From an uncultured bacterium (GTDB taxonomy: Bacteria; Bacteroidota; Bacteroidia; Bacteroidales; Muribaculaceae), in NCBI GenBank assembly GCA_905214735.1, contig CAJMNI010000008.1, positions 1 through 64,000 on the forward strand: a DNA stretch of 64,000 nucleotides, given 5' to 3'. Below the pieces are notes generated by a model that was not told the origin of the DNA, searched no databases, and worked only from the letters and a program-made list of their open reading frames with translations. Position numbers and translations under genes: made by a program. Within the stretch, counting starts at the first letter, position 1. Each line of letters starts with the position of its first letter. This document shows, one piece after another, positions 16,569 through 23,736 of the stretch.

Positions 16569-18185
16569 ATGAAAAAATATATATTCGCAACGCTTGCTCT
16601 GGCGGCAGCCGCAATGGCTCCGGCCCAGACAGTCACCACCCTTCAGGTGGAGGAAAACGACGGCACAGTCACATCATTCCCCGTTTCCAACGTTGAGGGC
16701 GTGATCTTCCAGCCGATGCCGGAATATCATGATGCCTACTATAAGCTCCGCGCCTCTTATCAGGAGGCCGACGGCCTCGGCGGCTATTTCATCGAGTTTG
16801 GCACTGATGAGCCCGACGCCAACGGCGATCCCTCGAAAATAGGGGGAATGCAGGTGGCCCTCGCGCTCACTGCCGAGAAGACACCCAATCTGCTCACTCC
16901 GGTGCTCCCCGGCGGATATTACCGCCGCGGCAACGGCACGCAGCCTCTTACGTTCAACGTCTCGAAGAGCGCCGTGTATACCCGCATTGAGGCAGGCGCC
17001 GACGGCGTGGCTCCGGCTGTGGTGATCGACGGTACGGTCGACGTGCGCCACGAAGGCCTCGTCTACGATATCCGCATGGAACTCATCACAATGAGCGGCC
17101 CGGTTGACTTCCGCTATGTCGGCCCGCTCGAGTTTGACCAGGGCATCGGCGAATCGACCGAATTCACCGAGGATGTCGACGTGACCTACGACGGCGGCCA
17201 GGGACGCTTCTACGGCAACTGGTACTATCCGTTTGCTGCCGATATCCGCATGCAGTTCTACAAGGGCGAATTTGAGGAGAATATCTTCAAGTCGGGCTAT
17301 TGGCTCACTCTCGACCTCAACATGCCGAAGGTGGCCGATCCGATGAATCCTACCCAGCGCGTGGCCGACGGCACATACGAGGTGCAGTGGAACGAATCGG
17401 TGATCAATTCCCAGTATATCCCCTTCACGTTCAATCGTGGCGCCGAGACCGACTTCATGGGCACGATCTATATCACCGGCTCCAACCTCGTCTATACCTC
17501 TCCTGAAGGTCAGCGCAAAGAGGCTCTTCTCGTCGGCGGCAAGGTGACGGTAAGCAACAATGGCGCGCAGTTCGACTTCGACCTGATCGCCAGCAACGGC
17601 ATCCACGTGCGCGGCTCCTATACCGGATCTCCGCTGATTCAGAACTTCTGCCACAATGAGGATCCCGACGTGCCCCAGCGTCCCTTCTCGACACTCACGG
17701 AAAACCATGTGCTCGACTGGAATCCGGAAACAATGGCGTTCACCTTCTACGACGAGACCGACCAGATCCTTCCCGACCTGAAGAACGTGCTCTTCTACGT
17801 CGCAACCCCGGATTTCGACAAGGGCGACTATCTCAACTTCATGGTCTTCTCTGAAACAGAGGCTCTCCAGGACGGCACATACGAGGTGAGCAACGAGTTC
17901 GCTCCCTTCAAGCTTGTGCCCGGAACTATCGGCTTCTCCCGCACTCCGGTCTATTCCTGGTATGGCGACCTCGATTCCACCGACGAGGAGGGTTATCAGA
18001 GCGTCTTGGCTGCCATCTCCGAAGGAACTGTCGTGATCTCCACCGAGACCGACGGCAAGCGTCTGATCAAGTTCAACCTCAAGGATGACCGCGGCAATGC
18101 GATCACCGGTGAATTCAGCGCCGACGCGATCTATAACCTCAACGACATGATGGATGCCGCTCCTAAGCGTCTCCGCAAGAAATGA
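16569..18185 (+). CDS. Secreted protein of unknown function
   Basis: A 538-residue exported protein with signal peptide MKKYIFATLALAAAAMAPAQ. The mature start, VTTLQVEENDGTVTSFPVSNVEGVIF, is the same kind of KDG-strand seen in the first gene of the operon. The remainder is rich in beta strands with segments such as GGYFIEFGTDEPDANGDPSK, LPGGYYRRGNGT, ADGTYEVQWNE and LQDGTYEVSNEFAP, the xDGTYxV phrase recurring and recalling the LPAGTYTY phrase of the four-repeat protein. It ends basic (PKRLRKK) without a sorting tail. The operon ends in a strong terminator. No function can be assigned. Confidence 0.75.
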   Translation: MKKYIFATLALAAAAMAPAQTVTTLQVEENDGTVTSFPVSNVEGVIFQPMPEYHDAYYKLRASYQEADGLGGYFIEFGTDEPDANGDPSKIGGMQVALALTAEKTPNLLTPVLPGGYYRRGNGTQPLTFNVSKSAVYTRIEAGADGVAPAVVIDGTVDVRHEGLVYDIRMELITMSGPVDFRYVGPLEFDQGIGESTEFTEDVDVTYDGGQGRFYGNWYYPFAADIRMQFYKGEFEENIFKSGYWLTLDLNMPKVADPMNPTQRVADGTYEVQWNESVINSQYIPFTFNRGAETDFMGTIYITGSNLVYTSPEGQRKEALLVGGKVTVSNNGAQFDFDLIASNGIHVRGSYTGSPLIQNFCHNEDPDVPQRPFSTLTENHVLDWNPETMAFTFYDETDQILPDLKNVLFYVATPDFDKGDYLNFMVFSETEALQDGTYEVSNEFAPFKLVPGTIGFSRTPVYSWYGDLDSTDEEGYQSVLAAISEGTVVISTETDGKRLIKFNLKDDRGNAITGEFSADAIYNLNDMMDAAPKRLRKK

Positions 18186-18203
18186 TTCGATCCGGAAATT
18201 GAT

Positions 18204-18260
18204 CCGGCCATAAAAAAGAGCGGCCCCCGACTGTCGGGAGCCGCTCTTTTTTATGGCCGG
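18204..18260. terminator. Strong bidirectional terminator
   Basis: A near-perfect inverted repeat: CCGGCCATAAAAAAGAGCGGC and CCCGA pair with TCGGG and GCCGCTCTTTTTTATGGCCGG around a 3-base loop. It lies between the convergent secreted-protein operon and the murF-alr fusion. Confidence 0.9.
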
Positions 18261-18283
18261 ATTTTTTATTGCCGATCGGCTGG

Positions 18284-20770
18284 TTATTCGCGGTAATAGA
18301 TGCGTTTCACGCGGGGCGAAACCGACGTGAGCACTTCGTAGGGAATCGTGTCGAGGCAGTCGGCCAGACGCTGCAGCGGCGCGTTGGGGCCGAAGATCTC
18401 GACCGAGTCGCCAACTTCGCAGTCGATGCCGGTGACGTCGATCATGCAGGCGTCCATGCAGATGTTGCCGACTGTCGGAGCCTCTTTGCCGTTGACAATC
18501 ACAGAAACGTTGCCGCGGCCGAAATGGCGGTTCATTCCGTCGGCATATCCGATCGGAATCGTGGCGATGCGCGAGCGGCGTTTCAGTTCGCCGCGTCGGC
18601 CGTAACCTACGGTCTCGCCCGCCTCCCAGTCGCGGATGGCCACTATCACGGTGCGCAGCGTCGACACCACGGCGAGCGGCTGCTCCATCTCGGGCGGAAG
18701 CGTGTTGGCGCCGTAAAGGCCGATGCCGAGGCGCGCCATGTCATAATGATGCTCAGGATAGCGGAGTATTCCCGCCGAGTTGAGCACATGGCGCAGAATC
18801 GGATGCGAGGAGCGCGAGAGCATATAGTCGGTATATTCCCTGAAACGGGAGAGCTGAAGTTCGGTGTAATCGTCCATGTCGGGGCAGTCGGCGGTGGCGA
18901 GGTGGGAAAATACCGATTTCGCCGTCACCGCGCCGGTGTTCTCGAGGATGTCCATCAGTTCGGGGAGCTCTTCGCCGACGAAGCCCATGCGGTGCATTCC
19001 GGTGTCGAGCTTGATATGCACCGGATAGTTGCGGATGCCGTTCTTGCGGGCCTCGCGGATCACGTCGCGCAGCATCTCGAAGCTGTAGATCTCCGGCTCC
19101 AGCCTGTAGGCGAACATCGATTTATAGTTCACCACCTTCGGATTCATCACCATCACCGGCATGGTGATTCCCTGGCGCCGCAGGTCGATCCCTTCGTCGA
19201 GCACCGCCACGGCCAGATAAGCCGCTCCGCAGTCCTGGAGGGTTTTTGCGATCTCGTAGGAGCCTGCCCCATAACCTGACGCCTTCACCATGCAGACTAT
19301 GCCGGTGCCGACCGGCAGTTGGCGGCGGAAATAGTTGTAGTTGGCTATGACGGAGTCGAGGTTGACCTCCAGCACGGTCTCATGCTTGCGGGTCTCGAGC
19401 ATCTCGGCGATGTCGTTGAATCTGAATTCGGGGCTACCCTTCAGCAGAATGGCCTCGTTGGTGAAATCGCTCGGCGACAGGGAGGAGAGGAGCGTTTCGG
19501 TGTCGGGATAGAATTCGGAGCCTTCGGGGAATAGGGAGCTGTAATGGCGCAGCGCGGAGCCAACGCCGATAAAGCGGCCTATGCGCGCGTGGCGCACGAG
19601 GGCGGCGACGTCGGCATATAGCTTGTCGGCCGAGTCGGTCTCGTGATGGATGTCGCTCAGGATCAGCGTCGAGGTCTGGTAAGGCATCAGGCGCCTGTTG
19701 AGGAAGTCGAGGGCCGGACGCAGCGAGGAGAAGTCGCTGGTGTAGGAGTCGTGGATCACCGAACAGTGGTTGACTCCCTCGCTGACGTTGAGGCGCGTGC
19801 CGATCTTGTGGAGATGGAGGAAACGGGTGGCGATCACGTCGCGGCCGATGCCGCTCAGAAGCATGAAGGCAAGGGCGTGGGCAGCGTTCTCTTCATCGGC
19901 TGCCGTCTCGAGGGGAGCGGTGAATTCCGACATCTCCCCCTGATAGTTATAGCGCACTGTCTTCTCGCCGCGCCCTTTGGAGATGAATTCCAGGAGTATG
20001 TCGGCGTCGGAGGCGGCTTCAGTGCCGGCGAGTGCCCACGTAAAGGGCTTCGCTCCGGGAGCTGCCTCTTTGACGGCATCGGCGATCAGGCGCGAGCCGG
20101 CGTTGTAGATAATGTTTTTAACGGTTGGAGCCGCCGCCAGACGGGCTTTTTCCCGCGCTTTGCTCTCCATCGAGTCGAACCCCTCGGAATGGGCGTCGCC
20201 GACGTTGGTGATGATCACCGTGTCGGGAGATATGCAGCGCGCTAGGGATTCCATCTCGCCGCTGCGGGAAATGCCCGCTTCGATCACTCCTAAGGCCGTG
20301 GTCGGCTTCAGCTCCCACATCGAGAGGGGAACTCCGATCTGGGAATTATAGCTGCGTGGCGAGCGAGATATGTCGCTCAGCGGCTCCATAAGCTGGAATA
20401 TCCACTCCTTGAGGGTGGTCTTGCCGCGGCTTCCGGTGATGGCGAGGATTTGGCCTCCGAAGTCGGGACGCCGCGCAGCTATCTGCTGGAGGGCGCCGAT
20501 CGTGTCGGGAACCACGAGGAAGTTGGCGTCGGCGGCATCTTTCATTTCGGGAAGAAGACGGTTGACCACAAAATTGCGAACCCCCTTCTCATAGAGCCCC
20601 GCCACGTAGCGGTGACCGTCGTTGCCTGCCGTCGGAATGGCGAAAAAAAGTGTTGTCTCGGGCTTGTTGTCAAGCGAGCGTGAGTCGGTGAGGAGGGTGG
20701 CGATCTCAGCCTCGTTGCGCGGAGCCGGCAGTCCAAGCAGACCGGCTATTTCAGAAATGCTCAGAGTCAT
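18284..20770 (-). CDS. murF-alr: Bifunctional MurF ligase / alanine racemase
   Basis: An 828-residue fusion typical of Bacteroidota. Residues 1-455 are UDP-N-acetylmuramoyl-tripeptide:D-Ala-D-Ala ligase: the Mur N-domain, ATP loop AITGSRGKTTLKEW (about 110-123), GVIEAGISRSGEM and ITNVGDAHSEGFDSM. Residues about 460-828 are a fold-type III PLP alanine racemase: VCMVKASGYGAGSYEIAKTL with PLP-binding Lys496, KLDTGMHRMGF, ARLGIGLYG and ATIPIGYADGMNRHFGRG. One protein thus makes D-Ala and consumes D-Ala-D-Ala in cell-wall synthesis. A TAATTTTG near 20790-20797 may be its -7 box. Stands alone with its own terminator. Confidence 0.95.
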   Translation of the reverse strand: MTLSISEIAGLLGLPAPRNEAEIATLLTDSRSLDNKPETTLFFAIPTAGNDGHRYVAGLYEKGVRNFVVNRLLPEMKDAADANFLVVPDTIGALQQIAARRPDFGGQILAITGSRGKTTLKEWIFQLMEPLSDISRSPRSYNSQIGVPLSMWELKPTTALGVIEAGISRSGEMESLARCISPDTVIITNVGDAHSEGFDSMESKAREKARLAAAPTVKNIIYNAGSRLIADAVKEAAPGAKPFTWALAGTEAASDADILLEFISKGRGEKTVRYNYQGEMSEFTAPLETAADEENAAHALAFMLLSGIGRDVIATRFLHLHKIGTRLNVSEGVNHCSVIHDSYTSDFSSLRPALDFLNRRLMPYQTSTLILSDIHHETDSADKLYADVAALVRHARIGRFIGVGSALRHYSSLFPEGSEFYPDTETLLSSLSPSDFTNEAILLKGSPEFRFNDIAEMLETRKHETVLEVNLDSVIANYNYFRRQLPVGTGIVCMVKASGYGAGSYEIAKTLQDCGAAYLAVAVLDEGIDLRRQGITMPVMVMNPKVVNYKSMFAYRLEPEIYSFEMLRDVIREARKNGIRNYPVHIKLDTGMHRMGFVGEELPELMDILENTGAVTAKSVFSHLATADCPDMDDYTELQLSRFREYTDYMLSRSSHPILRHVLNSAGILRYPEHHYDMARLGIGLYGANTLPPEMEQPLAVVSTLRTVIVAIRDWEAGETVGYGRRGELKRRSRIATIPIGYADGMNRHFGRGNVSVIVNGKEAPTVGNICMDACMIDVTGIDCEVGDSVEIFGPNAPLQRLADCLDTIPYEVLTSVSPRVKRIYYRE

Positions 20771-20789
20771 AATCTTCTATTTTCGGGTG

Positions 20790-20797
20790 CAAAATTA
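20790..20797 (-). promoter_or_regulatory. Possible -7 box of murF-alr
   Basis: Minus-strand TAATTTTG 20 bases upstream of the start; no good -33 match is seen. The region 20771-21092 otherwise holds only the direct repeats described separately and no gene. Confidence 0.4.
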
Positions 20798-20917
20798 CAA
20801 AAATCCCGTAAATTAGGCCATAAGACGCAATGAAAAAATCGCGGCTCGTTTTAACATTTGCCCGATTCCGCCGCTGATTCAGTCGAAAAGAAAGCCGGAT
20901 GTGCATATTTTGGAGAA

Positions 20918-21011
20918 AAAAGTGTTAAAATCGTTCTTATCGATGGCAGAAATCCTCCGAAAAGTGTTAATGTTACAAAGGCCGACGACAAGAAGTTACA
21001 TTAGAAGTTAC
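20918..21011. repeat. Direct repeats upstream of the ECF sigma gene
   Basis: AAAAGTGTTAA occurs at 20918-20928 and 20960-20970 (42 bases apart), and GAAGTTAC at 20992-20999 and 21004-21011 (12 bases apart). All lie within 180 bases of the sigma start and may be regulatory sites. Confidence 0.4.
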
Positions 21012-21092
21012 CTTTAAGATCACCTCTAAAACTCATCTCGAACGGCCCGAAAAAATAACGGAAAACAATAACGAAATAAAGATTCCACCATT

Positions 21093-21605
21093 ATGGCTGA
21101 CAGACAACTTTTCAAACAGAAACTACTCGGATTGCAGGGCAATTTGCTGAGTTTCGCATACCAGCTCACCTCCAACAAGGAAGCGGCTCAGGATCTCGTA
21201 CAGGACACCACGCTGAAGGTGCTCGACAACGAATCGAAATATGTTGACAACGTCAACTTCAAGGGATGGGTGTTCACCATCATGCGCAACATCTTCATCA
21301 ACAACTACCGTCGTCAGGTGAGATGCGCCACGGTGATCGACACTACCGAAGACCTCTACCACCTCAACCTCTCGCAGGAATCCGGCCTCAGCACTCCCGA
21401 AGGCACAATGGCCGCCCAGGAAATATCCGTGGCCATCAACGCATTCTCGCAGGAATATCGCGTCCCCTTCACGATGTATATCGCCGGATACAAATACAGC
21501 GAGATCGCAGAAAAGATGGGCCTTCCGCTCGGCACTGTCAAGAGCCGCATCTTCTTCGCCCGCAAACGCCTCCAGAGTCTTCTGAAAGATTATCGTCGAA
21601 ATTGA
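21093..21605 (+). CDS. ECF-type RNA polymerase sigma factor
   Basis: A 170-residue sigma-70 family protein with only regions 2 and 4. Region 2 (about 10-80): GNLLSFAYQLTSNKEAAQDLVQDTTLKVL and GWVFTIMRNIFINNYRR. Region 4 (about 115-165): FSQEYRVPFTMYIAGYKYSEIAEKMGLPLGTVKSRIFFARKRLQSLL, the helix-turn-helix that reads the -35. No anti-sigma gene follows, the next feature being a tRNA, so control must come from elsewhere or from expression level. The target regulon is unknown. Confidence 0.92.
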   Translation: MADRQLFKQKLLGLQGNLLSFAYQLTSNKEAAQDLVQDTTLKVLDNESKYVDNVNFKGWVFTIMRNIFINNYRRQVRCATVIDTTEDLYHLNLSQESGLSTPEGTMAAQEISVAINAFSQEYRVPFTMYIAGYKYSEIAEKMGLPLGTVKSRIFFARKRLQSLLKDYRRN

Positions 21606-21725
21606 TCGGTATGATGCGTTCATGACCGGTTTAAAAACTGAATCACTGTCAGCCATAGCTCCCCGGGCCGAAAGGCTGCGGGGATTTCTCATTATAAGGG
21701 AAAATTAAAAAAATATCTCAAGAAA

Positions 21726-21757
21726 TTTGGAGAAAAGAAAAAAAAGCATTAACTTTG
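21726..21757 (+). promoter_or_regulatory. Promoter of tRNA-Pro
   Basis: TTTG (21726-21729), 20-base spacer, TAACTTTG (21750-21757). Confidence 0.75.
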
Positions 21758-21811
21758 CACTCGCTTTGAGGAACGAAGGCCGGAGGGCCTGAGGACAAAG
21801 CGCAAATCTCT

Positions 21812-21886
21812 CGGGGTGTAGCTCAGTAGGTTTAGAGTACGCGTCTGGGGGGCGTGAGGTCGCAAGTTCGAATCTTGTCACCCCGA
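21812..21886 (+). tRNA. tRNA-Pro (GGG)
   Basis: A 75-base cloverleaf: acceptor CGGGGTG/CACCCCG with discriminator A, anticodon stem CGCGT/GCGTG (with G-T pairs) and loop CTGGGGG giving anticodon GGG, T loop GTTCGAATC. CCA not encoded. Confidence 0.9.
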
Positions 21887-21899
21887 CAGAGAAAAGTGT

Positions 21900-21936
21900 A
21901 AGCGCCTGCAGGTCAATGACTTGCGGGCGCTTTTCA
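21900..21936 (+). terminator. Terminator of tRNA-Pro
   Basis: AAGCGCC and GGCGCTT pair, followed by TTC. The stem is interrupted inside by a G-rich loop. Confidence 0.6.
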
Positions 21937-21971
21937 AATTTCCGGCCGCCGATTTCGCCGATTCTTCCTTT

Positions 21972-22239
21972 GATCAGCTCTCCGGGCCGATTACGGAACC
22001 AAGCTAACGCCGCCCTCCTCCCGCCCCGGCTCTCGGCTCTCGGCTCTCGGCCTGCTCCTCTCGCCTCGACTCTCGGCCTGCTCCCCGCCTCGGCTCTCGG
22101 CCTGCTCCTCTCGCCTTGCTCCCGGCTTGCTCTCCGCCCCGGCTCTCGGATTGCTCCCCGCCCCGGCTCTCGGCGCCTCGATTGGCCGCTCGCTTGGCGG
22201 TCGTCGCGTTAGCTGTGTCGAGTGTTCTGCCCTATGGGC
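21972..22239. repeat. Left copy of composite repeat flanking the RAYT
   Basis: Begins with module A (21972-22014: GATCAGC, CCGGGCCGAT, ACGGAACC, AAGCTAACGC) and ends with module B (22161-22239: CCCCGGCTCTCGG, GATTGGCCGCTCGCTTGG, GTCGTCGCGTTAGCTGTG, TGTTCTGCCCTATGGGC). A and B carry the 9-base core AGCTAACGC in opposite orientation, so the ends are inverted. Between them is a GC-rich degenerate tandem of CTCTCGGC units. The right copy is at 23353-23583. Confidence 0.85.
22025..22175. repeat. Degenerate CTCTCGGC tandem array
   Basis: Units such as GGCTCTCGG and CCTGCTCC recur about ten times with variation in phase, giving strong strand asymmetry (C and T rich). It forms the centre of the left composite repeat. 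Confidence 0.75.
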
Positions 22240-22319
22240 AGAAAAAAAGAGGGGGCAGAAAAGAGGTCGCCTTTCTGCTCTTGAAGTTTTTTCTTTTATC
22301 AATTAATTATTTCCCCGTT

Positions 22320-23309
22320 ATGGATGTCCCCGGCTATTTTAAGCCTCTGAAGCCAAGCTATTACCGGCGCGACAAGAGGCATGACTATTCCTCGCGCTCC
22401 ATCTATATGCTGACCCTTTTCAAGAATGACGGCTTGCCATGGTTTTCTTCTATCTCCGGAGGCATCGGCGATTATACAGGGCAGCTCCGTGTGAGAGTGT
22501 CGCTCTCCCCGCTCGGAATTTTCGTGAATAATGAGCTGCAGAATCTCCGCTATAAGTTTCCCTGGATTGAGATATGGCGTTCTGTCGTGATGCCCGATCA
22601 TCTGCATTTCCTGATCTTTGTCAAGGAGGCGGGGCATTGTCATTTGGGCAGAATCGAGGAGACTCTTTGCGGCAATATTTCGCGTGCATGGCATAAGTTT
22701 CAGGGAAAGGGACCGGAGGAGCCGATGCAGTCGGTGTTCAAGCCTTTCTATCACGACCGGATTTTGCGCCGCAAGGGACAGCTGCAGCGAATGAAAAGTT
22801 ATATTGTCGACAATCCGCTGCGGAATTTCAAGCGCAAACTTGTGCCGGCTCCGTTCAAGATCAAGGGAATGGTAGAGATTGAAGGGAAGCAATTCTCTTT
22901 TTATGGCAATCCGGAATTGCTTGAGAATCCGTCGATTCTGGCCGTGCGCCTGAGCAGAAAGCTCAGCTATGCCGAGATGCAGGCGAAGAGCAATTCCCTT
23001 GTCGAGGAGTCGCAGCGCGGCGCCGTGCTCGCCGGCCCCTTCATCAGATTCTCTGAGAAGAGGGTGATGGAGGAGGCGGCGAAGAGTGGCGGCTTTGTCA
23101 TCAAGATGCTCGACAATGCCATCGGCGAGCGTTTCAGCCTAAAGCCTCCTTTCGATGATCTTTTCCGGGAGGGGAGAGGGCTCCTCATCGGTCCGGCCGA
23201 AGCGCGCACCGGCAAGATCGATGATACGGAAACCTTCTTTCATTCGCTAAATGACCTCGCCGCCGCCCTCGAAGAAGGTGCGCAGGCCCGCATCATTAAA
23301 ATTTTCTGA
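22320..23309 (+). CDS. REP-associated tyrosine transposase (RAYT, Y1/HUH family) with C-terminal extension
   Basis: A 329-residue IS200/RAYT-like single-strand DNA transposase. The HUH motif is in VVMPDHLHFLIFVKE (His94 and His96) and the nucleophile is expected in RMKSYIVDNPLRNFKRK (Tyr161), matching the YIxxNP box of the family. The open frame extends upstream through repeat DNA, but homology starts at the ATG at 22320 (MDVPGYFKPLKPSYYRRD). Residues about 175-329 form an extension with KGMVEIEGKQFSFYGNPEL, NPSILAVRLSRKLS, LAGPFIRFSEKRVMEEAAKSGGFVIKMLDN and FREGRGLLIGPAE, which looks Rossmann-like and is absent from minimal RAYTs. The gene lies between two direct copies of a composite repeat that it probably acts on. 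Codon use resembles the neighbours. Confidence 0.85.
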   Translation: MDVPGYFKPLKPSYYRRDKRHDYSSRSIYMLTLFKNDGLPWFSSISGGIGDYTGQLRVRVSLSPLGIFVNNELQNLRYKFPWIEIWRSVVMPDHLHFLIFVKEAGHCHLGRIEETLCGNISRAWHKFQGKGPEEPMQSVFKPFYHDRILRRKGQLQRMKSYIVDNPLRNFKRKLVPAPFKIKGMVEIEGKQFSFYGNPELLENPSILAVRLSRKLSYAEMQAKSNSLVEESQRGAVLAGPFIRFSEKRVMEEAAKSGGFVIKMLDNAIGERFSLKPPFDDLFREGRGLLIGPAEARTGKIDDTETFFHSLNDLAAALEEGAQARIIKIF

Positions 23310-23340
23310 AAAAAATTCTGATTTCCCGGCCCGGTTCTTT

Positions 23341-23450
23341 CCCCTTCTGCCGGATCAGCCCTCCGGGCCGATCACGGAACCAAGCTAACGCAGCTCCCCT
23401 TCTGCCGGATCAGCCCTCCGGGCCGATCACGGAACCAAGCTAACGCCGCC
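23341..23450. repeat. Tandem 55-base duplication of module A
   Basis: Bases 23341-23395 and 23396-23450 are almost identical direct repeats, each with CCCCTTCTGCCG, GATCAGCC, CCGGGCCGATCACGGAACC and AAGCTAACGC. The right flank of the RAYT therefore holds two module A copies, the left flank one. Confidence 0.9.
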
Positions 23451-23583
23451 CCCCGCTTCCAGCGCCCCTTCCCAGCTCGCGCTTGCTTGCTCCCTCCCCC
23501 TCTGCCCCGGCTCTCGGAGCTCCGATTGGCCGCTCGCTTGGCAGTCGTCGCGTTAGCTGTGTCGAGTGTTCTGCCCTAAGGGC
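23353..23583. repeat. Right copy of composite repeat flanking the RAYT
   Basis: Module A twice (23353-23391 and 23408-23446) then module B (23505-23583), in the same orientation as the left copy. Module B differs from the left one at only a handful of positions, including TATGGGC to TAAGGGC in the loop of its terminal hairpin (GCCC-TAA-GGGC), while the stem is kept. Confidence 0.85.
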
Positions 23584-23658
23584 GGAATATTGGAATATTG
23601 GAATTTGGCGGAAATTCCTTGAATATGTCGGGATTTTTTACGAACTTTACAGTGCATT

Positions 23659-23700
23659 GTTAAGACCTTAAAATTAGACGTTAAGACCTTAAAATTAGAC
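23659..23700. promoter_or_regulatory. Twin 21-base operator-like repeats upstream of beta-galactosidase
   Basis: Two perfect head-to-tail copies of a 21-base unit (23659-23679, 23680-23700), each containing the palindrome TTAAG-AC-CTTAA. They end 36 bases before the start codon. Two helical turns apart, on one DNA face, they look like tandem sites for a dimeric regulator. Confidence 0.6.
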
Positions 23701-23736
23701 TCTGAAATAGTTCAACTACAGGATTGGTAAAAAAGT

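Noticed and set aside
22028..22175. CTCTCGGC tandem array considered as a CRISPR array
   Set aside because: Units are short, irregular in phase and not separated by unique spacers of constant length; no cas genes nearby.
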